Below, piece by piece: positions 27,430 through 37,099 of a stretch of 64,000 nt of DNA. The position numbers and the translations under genes were made by a program. Positions within the stretch are counted from its first letter, which is position 1, and every line of letters begins with the position of its first letter. The stretch lies in the NCBI RefSeq assembly GCF_000024785.1, contig NC_013441.1, positions 4,402,001-4,466,000 of the forward strand. Direction: 5' to 3'. The notes beneath the pieces are model-generated. The model was not told the origin of the DNA. It made no database searches and saw only the letters and a list, made by a program, of their open reading frames with translations. The stretch is from Gordonia bronchialis DSM 43247 (lineage in GTDB: Bacteria > Actinomycetota > Actinomycetes > Mycobacteriales > Mycobacteriaceae).

Positions 27430-28872
27430 GTGCGTGCCGAACTGTGCATCGTCGGCGCCGGAATCGCCGGGATGAACGCGCTCTTCGCGGCCACCCGCTA
27501 CCTGTCGCCGACGGACACCGTCGTTCTCGTCGATCGGCGATCGGGGCCGGGCGGTATGTGGCGCGAGACGTATTCCTATGTGCGCCTTCACCAACCGCAT
27601 GCGATGTTCACCGCCGGGAACATCGCCTGGGAGTCCCGTTGCGATCGTGCCCACCTCGCGACCGGCACCGAGGTCCTCGCACACTTCGACACCATGGTCC
27701 GGGTGATGAGTCAGCGGGTCGCCCTCGATGAACGCTACGGCTGGTCACTGGACTCGGCCACCGAGGCCGACGGAGTGGTCACGGCAACGATCACCGACCA
27801 CGACGGCCATCGGCTGATCATCCAGACGCCCCGCCTGATCAAGGCGTATGGGTTTGCGGTGCAATCGAATCCGCCACTGGAGCTGTCGAGCACACATGTC
27901 ACGTCAGTCTCGCCGGACTCCTGGAATCCCCATACCGACGCCCCCGATGCGCCGGTGTGGATCATCGGCAGCGGTAAGACGGCGATGGACACCGCGCACC
28001 TGCTGATCACCGAGCAACCCGGCCGCGAGGTCAACATGGTGACCGGCGCCGGCACCTACTTTCTTTCCCGCGACACTCTGTACCCGACCGGCCGGCGCCG
28101 CTAGTGGGGCGGAACCCCCATCAACGCGGCCGCAACCGAGATGGCGCTGGCGTTTGACGGGACCAACGAGCGCGAGATCACCGAAGTATTCCGCCCCCGC
28201 TACGCCATCGCACCCATCCCGGATGCCCCCAACAACATGTTCGGCATGCTCTCGACCGCGGAGTCGGCCACCATCGTCGGCGGTGTCACCACGATGGTGC
28301 GCGATCACCTCATCGACGTCGTCGACCGGGGCGACGCCACCGAACTCGTCCTGCGCAGCGGTGCGTCGACCCCGATCGCGCGTAACAGCCGCGTCGTCAA
28401 CTGCACCGGTTATCTCGGCCGCCGCCTGGACCCGTACGAGCCGTATCTCTCCGATCAGGGCGGCGTGGTCACCATCAGCGACCGGTCCGCGGTCATGCAT
28501 CTGACCACGTACGGGGGCTACTTTCTCGCCCACCTGATGTTCCTCGACAAACTCCGCGACGTAGCGCTCTACGAGATCGATCTGGCCGACCTGCGTGCCA
28601 AAGGGCCGGCGACCGTACCTTACGTCCTGGTGACACTCGCCCAGCACAACCTCGGCCTTATCGCCGATGCGGTGCCGTTCAAGGTGCTCGGTGAGACCGG
28701 CTTCGATCTCAACCGCTGGTACCCGTTACCGCGCCAGCTGGCCGGGGTCGTGGGGTTCACCCTCACCCATCGCCGGCGGCGCCCGCACCTGCAGGCAACC
28801 CTCGACACGCTGCGCGACCGATTCGACGTCCGCTGCGGGCCGCTGACACGCCATACCGCCACCACCGCGTAA
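27430..28872 (+). pseudogene. FAD/NAD(P)-binding monooxygenase-like flavoprotein with in-frame TAG
   Basis: One frame of about 480 codons encodes a flavoprotein: IVGAGIAGMNALFAA is the FAD site, GPGGMWRETYSYVRLHQPH resembles the flavin-monooxygenase GGxW/HP region, and WIIGSGKTAMDTAHLL is the second nucleotide site. A TAG at 28102-28104 lies between YPTGRRR and WGGTPINAATEMALAF, with the same frame continuing on both sides to a TAA at 28872. Truncation would remove about half the protein. GTG at 27430 is used as start; no good ribosome site is seen. The substrate is unknown. Confidence 0.75.
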
Positions 28873-28896
28873 CGACGAATCAGCCGTCGAAATCGG

Positions 28897-30138
28897 TCAA
28901 CCCGCCGCGCGTACCGGCGAATTCTTCAACTCGCGCAACGCCGTTCGCAATCCACGTCGCTTCCCGGTTGCCGGATCGACACCGAAATGCGACGCCATCC
29001 CCTCGCGCACCGCGAACCGTAACTCCGACGCGGTTTCCGGGGCGTCGTCGGAGCTCGCCTTGAGCAGTGCGTTCGGCAGCGCCAGCTTGGCGATCGTCCG
29101 GAACGACTGGAAGTACTGGTGGACAAGCGATCCCGTGGTGTAGGGCAGATCGTACTTCTCGCACAGCTCGCGCACCCGCACGCCGATCTCCTCGTACCGG
29201 TTGCTCGGCAGGTCGGGGAACAGGTGGTGTTCGATCTGGTGACTCAGGTTGCCACTCATGAACCGCATGAGCTTGCCGGCGCTAAAGTTGGCCGACCCCA
29301 ACATCTGCCGTAGGTACCACCGCGGCTGATCCTCGTTCTCGTACTCCTCGACGGTGAACTTCTCGGCGCCGTCGGGGAAGTGCCCGCAGAAGATCACCAT
29401 GTAGGCCCAGTAGTTGCGGATGATGTTGGCGGTGAAGTTCGCCGCGATCGTCGTCTTCCAATTGGGCCCGGACAGCGCCGGGAAGATCAGGTAGTCCTTG
29501 GCTGCCTGTTTACCCACCTTGCGGCCGATGACCTGGAGGTCCTTGGCCGCCTGCCGGTAGGTCTTCTCCTTGTTGCGTAGCTTCTCGGTTTCCAGATGAT
29601 GCAGTGCCACACCATATTCGAAGAACGTCCCGAGGGTGAGGTTGTAGATCGGGTTACCGATGTTCCACCACTCCCAGGGCTGGTCACGGGTGACCCGCAG
29701 GATTCCGTAACCCACATCGTCGTCCATCCCGACGATGTTGGTGTACTTGTGATGCACGAAGTTGTGCGAGTGCTTCCACTGCACGCTGGGACAGGTGGTG
29801 TCCCATTCCCAGGACGACGAGTGGATCTCCGGGTCGTTCATCCAATCCCATTGGCCGTGCATCACATTGTGGCCGAGTTCCATGTTCTCGATGATCTTCG
29901 CCAGCGACAGCATCGCGGTACCCAGCACCCAGGCGGGTTTGCGGTTGCTGAACAGCAGCGCCGCCCGCCCGCCGGCGGCGAGTCCCCGCTGCAGCGTGAT
30001 GGCCCGACGGATGTAGCGGGCATCCCGCTCGCCTCGGGCCTCTTCGATATCGGTTCTGATGGCATCGAGTTCGGCGCCGAGTGCCTCGACGTCGGCGTCG
30101 GTCAGATGTGCGTACTGGTCGATGTCGGTAATGGCCAT
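28897..30138 (-). CDS. membrane fatty acid desaturase (DesA3-like acyl-CoA delta-9 type)
   Basis: A 413-residue desaturase with the three histidine clusters of the di-iron membrane family: HNVMH, HSHNFVHH and HQIEHH. Hydrophobic segments lie between them. It would introduce a cis double bond into a fatty acyl chain. In mycobacteria the Rv3229c (DesA3) desaturase works with the Rv3230c oxidoreductase, and the same pair is adjacent here: the reductase gene ends eight bases before this start. ATG at 30138 is chosen because the family N-terminus begins MAITDIDQYAHL. Confidence 0.93.
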   Translation of the reverse strand: MAITDIDQYAHLTDADVEALGAELDAIRTDIEEARGERDARYIRRAITLQRGLAAGGRAALLFSNRKPAWVLGTAMLSLAKIIENMELGHNVMHGQWDWMNDPEIHSSSWEWDTTCPSVQWKHSHNFVHHKYTNIVGMDDDVGYGILRVTRDQPWEWWNIGNPIYNLTLGTFFEYGVALHHLETEKLRNKEKTYRQAAKDLQVIGRKVGKQAAKDYLIFPALSGPNWKTTIAANFTANIIRNYWAYMVIFCGHFPDGAEKFTVEEYENEDQPRWYLRQMLGSANFSAGKLMRFMSGNLSHQIEHHLFPDLPSNRYEEIGVRVRELCEKYDLPYTTGSLVHQYFQSFRTIAKLALPNALLKASSDDAPETASELRFAVREGMASHFGVDPATGKRRGLRTALRELKNSPVRAAG

Positions 30139-30146
30139 CCGGCCCC

Positions 30147-31259
30147 CTACAGCTCGATTGTGCATTCTCCGGACACGGCGCTGATGCATGTCTGGATTCG
30201 GTCACCTTCGCGGTGCTCGTCGCCGTTGCGCAGGTCGCGCACGTATCCGCCGGCGAGCGGCACCACACAGGTCTGGCAGATTCCCATCCGGCATCCGAAG
30301 GGCATGGTGATGCCGAGCTCCTCGCCTGCATCAAGGAGCGTTGTGGCGCCGTCGATCTCGGCGCTCTTACCAGTCTTGGAGAAGGTCACGGTACCGCCCT
30401 CGCCACCGTGGTCGGTGCGGGCGATCGCGAACCTCTCGATGTGGAGTTGCTCGCGCAGCCCCTCGTTCTCGTAGTGTTGCTCCACCGCGTCGAGCATGGC
30501 GACCGGGCCGCACGCCCAACACGAGCGGTCACGCCAGTCGGGGATCTCCGAATCGAGCGAGGCGACGTCGAATTTGCCGTCCGCCCTGGTGATCTGGAGT
30601 TGCAGATCGTAGGTCGGCAGCTCGCGGTTCATCTCCTCGATCTCGTCGAGGAAGATCACCTCGTCGCGGGTCGGTGCCGAATGGACGTGCACGATGTCGG
30701 GCTGGGTGTCACGGGTTCGCAGGGCGCGCAACATCGACATGACCGGTGTGATGCCGCTGCCGGCGGTGAGGAAGAGGATGGAATCCGGCGCCGGCTCGGG
30801 CAGATGGAAGTCCCCTTTGGGCGCGGCCAGACGGATGACGGTCCCCGGTGTCACGCCTTCCACGAGGTGGCTGGACAGGAATCCGTCCGGATTGGCCTTG
30901 ACGGTGATGGTGATCATCTTGTCCACGTTGCTGCCGAACGAGGTCAATGAATACGACCGCCAGTGCCAGCGGCCACCCACCTGCAGTCCGATGCCCACAT
31001 ACTGGCCCGGCTTGTACGAATCGGGGAATCCCCAGCCGGTGCGGATGGTGACCGTGGCCGAGTCCTCGGTCTCGCGGATCACGTCCACGACGCGGCCGCG
31101 CAGTTCACGGGCCGACCACAACGGATTGATCAGGTGCAGGTAATCGTCGGGCAACAGCGGCGTGGTGGCACGCGCGATGAGACCGCGCAGGATGTTCACT
31201 TCGGGCTTGCGGGCTTCGACATCGGCTGCCGGCCGCTTGCTCCACTTCAGCAGATCCAC
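30147..31259 (-). CDS. ferredoxin-NAD(P) reductase-type partner of the desaturase
   Basis: A 370-residue electron-transfer protein: an FAD-binding domain with WHWRSYSLTSFG, a nucleotide-binding domain with LFLTAGSGITPVMSMLRAL and CWACGPVAMLDAVEQHY, and a C-terminal 2Fe-2S ferredoxin with CRMGICQTC and a fourth cysteine in IQTC. It is the counterpart of Rv3230c and should pass electrons from NADPH to the desaturase downstream. The two genes form a tight minus-strand operon. Confidence 0.94.
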   Translation of the reverse strand: MDLLKWSKRPAADVEARKPEVNILRGLIARATTPLLPDDYLHLINPLWSARELRGRVVDVIRETEDSATVTIRTGWGFPDSYKPGQYVGIGLQVGGRWHWRSYSLTSFGSNVDKMITITVKANPDGFLSSHLVEGVTPGTVIRLAAPKGDFHLPEPAPDSILFLTAGSGITPVMSMLRALRTRDTQPDIVHVHSAPTRDEVIFLDEIEEMNRELPTYDLQLQITRADGKFDVASLDSEIPDWRDRSCWACGPVAMLDAVEQHYENEGLREQLHIERFAIARTDHGGEGGTVTFSKTGKSAEIDGATTLLDAGEELGITMPFGCRMGICQTCVVPLAGGYVRDLRNGDEHREGDRIQTCISAVSGECTIEL

Positions 31260-31481
31260 TCGGCTCCCCTCGGGCTGGTTCGGATCTCCCCCTGGACCAT
31301 TGGTGCACGACTGTACACCGAATGTGTGTCTGGCGTCACAGGTACTGGTGAGAGCACGTTATCGGCCCGTGACCGTCGGTCGCGATCCCGTTGCAGCAGG
31401 CGCTCGGAGGCTGCTTGCCGGGCCGTCACGCTGCTAGCGTCGAAGCATGTCCTCAGTGGTTGATTTGTCAGTGGTTGACTC

Positions 31482-32558
31482 ATGAGAGTCCTCGTCACCG
31501 GCGCCACCGGCTACGTCGGGTCGCGTCTGGTCGAGGCGCTGCTCGACGCCGGGCACGACGTGGTCGTCACCAGCCGCCGGCCCGACTCTCTGCGCCGATT
31601 CTGCTGGTTCTCGGCCGTGACGGCCGTGGAGATGGACGCCACCGACGACGCGTCGGCGCGGGCGGCCTTCGACGAGGCCGGCACCCTCGACGCCGTCTAC
31701 TACCTGGTGCACGGCATCGGTGCCCAAGACTTTGACGACGTCGACGTGTGCGCGGCCACCAACGTCGCCCGGGCCGCCCGCGACGCCGACGTACCCCGCA
31801 TCGTCTACCTCGGCGGCTTCGTGCCCGACGGCGATCGCGCCGATCTGTCCAACCATCTGCGCAGCCGCGCCGAAGTCGGTGAGGCATTGAGCCTTCCCGA
31901 CGGCCCCGAGGTGGTCTGGTTGCGGGCGGCGGTGATCCTGGGTGCCGGGTCCACGTCGTTCGAGATCATCCGCTACGTTGCCGATCGGCTCGCCGTCATC
32001 CCGGAACCGACCTGGACGACCAATCCGATGGACCCGATCTCGGTGCGCGACGTGCTGCACTATCTCGTCGCGGTCCTCGACCCCGCTATCCCGGCCGGCA
32101 CCTACGACATCAGAGGCCCCGACGACGACCTGCGCTACCGATCGGTGCTCACCGCCTATCTGCGCGCCATCCACCAGCCCCGCCTGCGCATCCGACTCCC
32201 GCATGTGAGCACCCGTCTGGCCGGCATGGTGACCGGCCGGATCGTCCCGGTCCCCACCGCGCTCACCACCGACCTGGTGACCTCACTGAGTCAGCCCATG
32301 GTGGCCGCCGAACAACACATCCGTGAGCTGGTGCCCGACCCGCCGGAGGGGTTGACCCCGATGCGGGCGGCGGTCGCTGCGTCGGTGCGCAGCCCGTATC
32401 CACGGCCACTGTGTGAACTCGCCGACCCCCACCACCTCGCCGACACGGACCCCGACTGGGCCGGTGGCGACCTCATGCGCGTCCGACGCCGGGTCAACGC
32501 GGTGGTCGGCTTCGCGACGCACCGCGTCCGAAACGTGGTATCCCTGCTGACAGGATGA
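31482..32558 (+). CDS. NAD(P)-binding atypical SDR (NmrA-like)
   Basis: A 358-residue protein with an N-terminal Rossmann motif VLVTGATGYVGSRLVEALLDAG and YYLVHGIGAQDF, as in the NAD(P)H-binding epimerase-like family of actinobacteria. The C-terminal 120 residues look helical and are not assigned. There is no evident catalytic Tyr-x-x-x-Lys. The gene overlaps the next one by ATGA, so they are translated together. Confidence 0.8.
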   Translation: MRVLVTGATGYVGSRLVEALLDAGHDVVVTSRRPDSLRRFCWFSAVTAVEMDATDDASARAAFDEAGTLDAVYYLVHGIGAQDFDDVDVCAATNVARAARDADVPRIVYLGGFVPDGDRADLSNHLRSRAEVGEALSLPDGPEVVWLRAAVILGAGSTSFEIIRYVADRLAVIPEPTWTTNPMDPISVRDVLHYLVAVLDPAIPAGTYDIRGPDDDLRYRSVLTAYLRAIHQPRLRIRLPHVSTRLAGMVTGRIVPVPTALTTDLVTSLSQPMVAAEQHIRELVPDPPEGLTPMRAAVAASVRSPYPRPLCELADPHHLADTDPDWAGGDLMRVRRRVNAVVGFATHRVRNVVSLLTG

Positions 32559-33259
32559 ACTCAGCACTGACCGAACTCGTCGAACGATTCTCCGGACCCG
32601 CCCCGGACGCCGTCGACGACGATCCTCGACAGTCCCGCAGACGCCGGATCGTCGTGGCCGTGTTCCTCATCGCCGGCGCCGTGATCCTCGGATTCTCGCT
32701 GACCGCGCAACCCGGCGACTCGTCGTTCTATCCGCTGACCGCCGCGCTGGCCGCGACCTGGATCGTCGGCGGCCTGGCCTCCGGGCCGATCCGGCTGGGC
32801 CACTTCGCGTTACGCGGTACACGCACCGCATCCGACGCCGCCGTCTTCGGAGTGCTCACCGGCGCCGCGGTGGGCCTGGTGTTCATCGTGGGCGCGCTGA
32901 TCACCCGCGAGATCCCGGCGCTCTCGGACCTGGTGAACAAGGTCCTCGCGTTCAGCGACCAGGGCAGCATCATCGTCATCACGGTGATCACCCTGGGCAA
33001 CGGCCTGGCCGAGGAGGTGTTCTTCCGGGGCGCCGTCTACTCGGCGGCACAGCATCATCGACCCATCGTGGTGTCGACGATCCTCTATGTGATCGCCACC
33101 CTGGCCAGCGGCAACCCGATGCTCGGTTTCGCCGCGATCATCCTCGGCGCCGTGTGCGCGCTGCTCCGGCGCAGCACCGACGGGGTGCTCGCGCCGATCT
33201 GCTGTCACGTGGTGTGGGGTGCGATCGTGCTGTTCGGACTGCCGCCGCTGTTCGCGTGA
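32555..33259 (+). CDS. CPBP-family intramembrane metalloprotease
   Basis: A 234-residue membrane protein with about six helices. The Abi/CAAX-protease motif AEEVFFRGAVYSA (EExxFRG) is present, followed by LGFAAIILGAVCALLRR and the second motif helix with a late CCHVVWGAIVLFG histidine. Members cleave or modify membrane peptides; targets are unknown. The start overlaps the upstream oxidoreductase stop by four bases. Confidence 0.88.
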   Translation: MNSALTELVERFSGPAPDAVDDDPRQSRRRRIVVAVFLIAGAVILGFSLTAQPGDSSFYPLTAALAATWIVGGLASGPIRLGHFALRGTRTASDAAVFGVLTGAAVGLVFIVGALITREIPALSDLVNKVLAFSDQGSIIVITVITLGNGLAEEVFFRGAVYSAAQHHRPIVVSTILYVIATLASGNPMLGFAAIILGAVCALLRRSTDGVLAPICCHVVWGAIVLFGLPPLFA

Positions 33260-33278
33260 CCCGAGCGCCCGGTGATAC

Positions 33279-34664
33279 TCAGCCCCGGCAGGCGGCCCGG
33301 ATGTTCTGCTTGGAGTAGTACTGGTCGAGCGTGACCACACCGCCCTGAGCCAGCTCGACGAGCTGACCACCCTCGTACTGCACCGCCTCATTCGGATACC
33401 GCTGCGCGACCCTGCCGAGGTTCTCCACGAGCTCCAGATACTGGGTCCCGCCGACGTCGTTGATGATGTTCACCGGCCCGGTGAAAATGTCTGCGACCTT
33501 CTTGTTCGCCGCGCAGAGTTCGGTTTTCGTCGCCACACCCGAATTCCCCGTCGGTGCACCCGACGACTCGTCGGGCAGGCAGCGGCACAGCACGATCGAG
33601 CGCACGGTGCCGTCGGCGACACTGCCCTGACAGCCGATGCGCAGCGCGGTTCCCCGGGCCTTGTCGGCGGCGAAGTAGGCGGTCGACGACGCGGTGTCGT
33701 CGCGAACCGGCTGCCCGAACAACTCCACGACCCGCGTCATCGGTGTCCCGACGGTGATTCCGTCGACCGTCGCGCTGGTCGAGCCCAGCGGACGGATCTC
33801 CACCAGCGTCCCGTTCTGGAAGACCCAGTCGCATTCCCTCCACCGCACGACTGTCCGGTCCCCCTCGGAAGTTCCCGTCGTCAGTCCCGGGACTGCCGGA
33901 TGTGCACCGGTGATCTGCGAATGTGTCTGTCCCAGTTCCACTCCGGCAAGACCGGTGTTGGTCAGCTTCGACGACGCGGCCTCGGCGTCGCGGGCCGCGT
34001 CGATCCGCGCCGACAACTGTGCCGTATTGTCCGCGGTGACGAACACACCTCCACCCTCCCGGGCCACGCACTGCAGTTGTGCGGCATCGGATTTGAAGCC
34101 GACGGTGCTAATGGTCAGATTCGGGTTCTGCTCGCGCAGCGAGCGGGCGGTCGCACACGGATCCGGCAGGCAGTTCGCCTCACCGTCGGAGACCAGGACC
34201 ACCGAACCGGCCTCGGTGCCGAGCATCTCGGCGGCTCGGGTGAGCGCCGCCGACAACGGCGTCCACCCCTGTGCCCGCACGCCGTCGATCGCGCTGCGTG
34301 CCGCCTCCTTGTCGATCGGGCCGAGGCGGGCCAGCGTCGACACGTCCTCGCATCCGACCGCCTGGGGTGTGGTCTTCGCACTCTCGGTATTGCCGTACGC
34401 CACCAAGCCGAAGGGTGTACCCGAGGTGAGGTCGCTGATGAACGTCGACACGGCGTTGCGTGCGGCGTCGATCCGCGGACCGGGCGCGTCGGCGATCTGC
34501 ATCGACTCCGATCCGTCCAAGATCACCACGACCGGCGTAGTCGGCTTGTCCGCGGCAGTAGACAAGCCACCGGCACCGGTCGGCGTGCCGTCGGAGGTGG
34601 TGCATGCCGCGAGCATCATCGACACTGCGGACAACAGGACCAGCACGGAACGACGCAGACGCAT
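33279..34664 (-). CDS. VWA-domain lipoprotein
   Basis: A 461-residue exported protein. The signal peptide ends in the lipobox MLAAC (about residue 21). The von Willebrand A domain follows, with the metal-binding MIDAS motif ILDGSESM (DxSxS) and GSVVLVSDGEANC. The C-terminal half has several cysteines (CDWVF, IGCQG, CRCLP) and is unassigned. VWA domains bind proteins or other ligands, here at the outer face of the membrane. It stands alone, tail-to-tail with the CPBP protease gene. Confidence 0.88.
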   Translation of the reverse strand: MRLRRSVLVLLSAVSMMLAACTTSDGTPTGAGGLSTAADKPTTPVVVILDGSESMQIADAPGPRIDAARNAVSTFISDLTSGTPFGLVAYGNTESAKTTPQAVGCEDVSTLARLGPIDKEAARSAIDGVRAQGWTPLSAALTRAAEMLGTEAGSVVLVSDGEANCLPDPCATARSLREQNPNLTISTVGFKSDAAQLQCVAREGGGVFVTADNTAQLSARIDAARDAEAASSKLTNTGLAGVELGQTHSQITGAHPAVPGLTTGTSEGDRTVVRWRECDWVFQNGTLVEIRPLGSTSATVDGITVGTPMTRVVELFGQPVRDDTASSTAYFAADKARGTALRIGCQGSVADGTVRSIVLCRCLPDESSGAPTGNSGVATKTELCAANKKVADIFTGPVNIINDVGGTQYLELVENLGRVAQRYPNEAVQYEGGQLVELAQGGVVTLDQYYSKQNIRAACRG

Positions 34665-34872
34665 TACGGCATCCTAACGACCGATTTGCCGGATATCGCT
34701 CCTCGGAGCGGACCATTCTTGGGGTCGCCTCTGCCCGATCTGTCCGATTGATCGTCGATCCTGTTTAATCCGAGCCTTGGTCAGGACTAGCCGATCACCC
34801 AGTGTGATGCCACGCACAATCTCGGATGGTTGATATGCAGCCCACAGCCATCTACCAGGAGCGCGCATCCCC

Positions 34873-36255
34873 ATGAGTCCGACCCCCACCCCCTCGTCGC
34901 CGACCAGCGTCGACAAGCAGCGAACCGACGCCAAGTACTCCAGCACCGTGAAGTGGACCGTCGCACTGGCCACCCTTGCCATCCTCTTCGACGGCTACGA
35001 CCTGGTGGTCTACGGCACCATCCTGCCTCTCCTGATGGACGATCCCGGCCAGCTCGGCAACGTATCCGCCGGCCAGGCGGGCATGCTGGGCTCCTACGCG
35101 CTGATCGGCGTGATGGTCGGCGCACTCGTGAACGGGGCGATCGGCGACTACCTCGGCCGTCGACGCCTGATGCTGATGAACATCGTCTGGTTCTCCGCCG
35201 GAATGGCAATGGCCGCCATGGCGACCTCGGTCGAGATGTTCGCGGTACTGCGTTTCGTGACCGGTATCGGCATCGGTGGGCTGCTCGCAACCACCGCGGC
35301 TCTCGTCGCCGAGGTCGTCCCGGCCGCCAAGAAGAACCTCTACAACGCCATCGTCTACAGCGGTGTCCCGGCCGGCGGCATCCTGGCATCGGTGCTCGCG
35401 ATCGCGCTGCGCGACGTGATCGGCTGGCGCGGACTGTTCTGGATCGGCGCCCTGCCGGTGGTGCTCCTGCTGCCGCTGGCGCTGGCCAAACTGCCCGAAT
35501 CACCGCGCTGGCTCGTCTCTCGCGGACGTCTCGACGACGCTGCCCGGGTCCACGCCGCCACCGGCATCCCGCTGCCGTCGGAGGCCGACCTCGACGCCGA
35601 ACGCGACGTCACCAAAGTCGGCTTCGCCGCCCTCGCCACTCGCCGCTACGCACTGGGCACCGCGCTGCTGGGCGTCATGAGCTTCGTGGGCCTCATGCTC
35701 ACCTACGGCCTGACCACGTGGCTGCCGAAGATCATGCAGGACGCCGGCTACAACGCGAAGGGCTCGCTGCTGTTCCTGGTGGTTCTCAACGGCGGAGCGG
35801 TGCTCGGCACCATCATCGCGTCCCGGATCGCCGACCGGCGCGGACCACAACGCGTGGTGGCCACCACCTTCGGCCTGGCCGCCCTCTCGCTGATCCTGTT
35901 CACCATGGGCTTCCCGATCACGGTTCTGCTGGCGCTCGTCGCCGTCGCCGGGACCGGAACCATCGGAACCCAGGTGCTCATCTACGGATTCGTGTCCAAC
36001 TACTACTCCACCTCGGCGCGGGCGGCCGGTGTCGCGTGGTGCGCCGGATTCGGCCGGCTCGGTGGGATCTTCGGACCCATCATCGGTGGCGCCATCGTCG
36101 CCGCGGGACTCAGCAACAGCGTGACCTTCTACATCTTCGCCGGTGTCGCGATCGTCGGCATGGTGGTCACTCTCCTTGTGCCACATGTCCGTAGCCAGTC
36201 CGCGGCCACCGGCGCCGCACCTGCGGCGGTACCCGCGGTACCCGCCACCGCCTGA
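34873..36255 (+). CDS. MFS transporter, aromatic acid:H+ symporter (AAHS) type
   Basis: A 460-residue, 12-helix transporter. The first helix has the AAHS signature LFDGYDLVVYGTILPLLM, and the loop between helices 2 and 3 has GAIGDYLGRRRLMLMNI. PESPRWLVSRGR follows helix 6. Members (PcaK, BenK, VanK) import benzoate, protocatechuate or hydroxybenzoates. No catabolic gene is directly linked, but the ben/cat genes and the hydroxycinnamate-type cluster lie 5-20 kb away. A strong hairpin ends the transcript. Confidence 0.88.
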   Translation: MSPTPTPSSPTSVDKQRTDAKYSSTVKWTVALATLAILFDGYDLVVYGTILPLLMDDPGQLGNVSAGQAGMLGSYALIGVMVGALVNGAIGDYLGRRRLMLMNIVWFSAGMAMAAMATSVEMFAVLRFVTGIGIGGLLATTAALVAEVVPAAKKNLYNAIVYSGVPAGGILASVLAIALRDVIGWRGLFWIGALPVVLLLPLALAKLPESPRWLVSRGRLDDAARVHAATGIPLPSEADLDAERDVTKVGFAALATRRYALGTALLGVMSFVGLMLTYGLTTWLPKIMQDAGYNAKGSLLFLVVLNGGAVLGTIIASRIADRRGPQRVVATTFGLAALSLILFTMGFPITVLLALVAVAGTGTIGTQVLIYGFVSNYYSTSARAAGVAWCAGFGRLGGIFGPIIGGAIVAAGLSNSVTFYIFAGVAIVGMVVTLLVPHVRSQSAATGAAPAAVPAVPATA

Positions 36256-36265
36256 CCAGAAGCGA

Positions 36266-36302
36266 CGAGGTGCGCCACACGGATGCCGTGTGGCGCACCT
36301 CG
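36266..36302. terminator. perfect 17-bp hairpin, ATG loop
   Basis: CGAGGTGCGCCACACGG pairs perfectly with its inverse across a three-base loop. It lies 11 bases past the MFS stop codon and between convergent genes, so it should act as a bidirectional terminator. Confidence 0.85.
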
Positions 36303-36303
36303 A

Positions 36304-36373
36304 TCTATCCGTCTGCGTCTATCCATCTGGGTCTATCCATCTGGGTCTATCCATCTGGGTCTATCCATCTGCG
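36304..36373. repeat. tandem repeat, five 14-bp units
   Basis: Five head-to-tail copies of TCTATCCATCTGGG follow the hairpin; the first has a G for A and the outer copies end GCG. The last unit runs into the 3' end of the isochorismatase-like gene and contains its stop codon (TAG on the minus strand). Copy number may vary between strains. Confidence 0.9.
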
Positions 36374-36996
36374 GCCGCGCGCCCGTCGACCGCCGAGGAC
36401 ACCAGATTGCCCTTAGCCAAGGCGGTTCCGGCCTTCACCGCATCGATCCACTCCTCGGTCGGCGCGACCGCGGCGAAGTTGGAGTTGAACAGCACCATCA
36501 GCGTCTCGTGCACCTGCTGGGCCGTGACACTACCCGCCGAGTTCGCGAGATTGATGGCACCCGTTGCGTCCGAGAGGACCTCGGCCGTGAGCCCGAGCGT
36601 CTCGGCCTGTGCGGCGGTGGCCAGGTCACAGTTGTTGGTCATGAACCCGACGATCGTCACCGTGTCCACGTCCTGGGCGGCCAGCCATTCGGCGGCGTCG
36701 GTCCCGGCGAAGACCGTCCCGAACTGCTTGGTGACACGGTGCCAGCGATCGGTTACCCGTGCGGAGATCTCCGGGTGCAACTCCCATCCCGTCGAACCCT
36801 CGGCGAAGACCGGCGCCTCGGCCGGATATGTGTGCTGTGCAAAGAGAATCGGCATCTCGGCGGCCTCGGCGGCATCGATGGCCCGGGTGATGTTGGACAG
36901 CGATTCGTCACGGGGCGGATAGGCGATCTCGAGCGGGCCCGAGAAGTACTCGTTCTGGACGTCGACGACGATGAGCGCGCGGCGCGGTGTGGTCAC
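36361..36996 (-). CDS. isochorismatase-like cysteine hydrolase
   Basis: A 211-residue hydrolase with the catalytic triad of the family: aspartate in ALIVVDVQNEYFSG, lysine in RVTKQFGTVF, and cysteine in GFMTNNCDLATA. Members act on nicotinamide, N-carbamoyl amides or similar amides; absence of the nicotinamidase metal motif argues against PncA. It is divergent from an AraC/GATase regulator, which probably controls it. The last residues are encoded inside the 14-bp tandem repeat. Confidence 0.88.
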   Translation of the reverse strand: MTTPRRALIVVDVQNEYFSGPLEIAYPPRDESLSNITRAIDAAEAAEMPILFAQHTYPAEAPVFAEGSTGWELHPEISARVTDRWHRVTKQFGTVFAGTDAAEWLAAQDVDTVTIVGFMTNNCDLATAAQAETLGLTAEVLSDATGAINLANSAGSVTAQQVHETLMVLFNSNFAAVAPTEEWIDAVKAGTALAKGNLVSSAVDGRAAADG

Positions 36997-37099
36997 GATG
37001 TTTCCTTCCGTTGGTCACAATCGATGCTTCCCCGCGACTCGTGTGTGCGACAGTGGCCTATATGACCACTTTCGATGGTTTCGGGCCACGGCGATCCTG

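Noticed and set aside
28898..30474. Plus-strand frames opposite the desaturase gene
   Set aside because: The opposite strand has the three histidine boxes and the expected reductase partner, so these are shadows.
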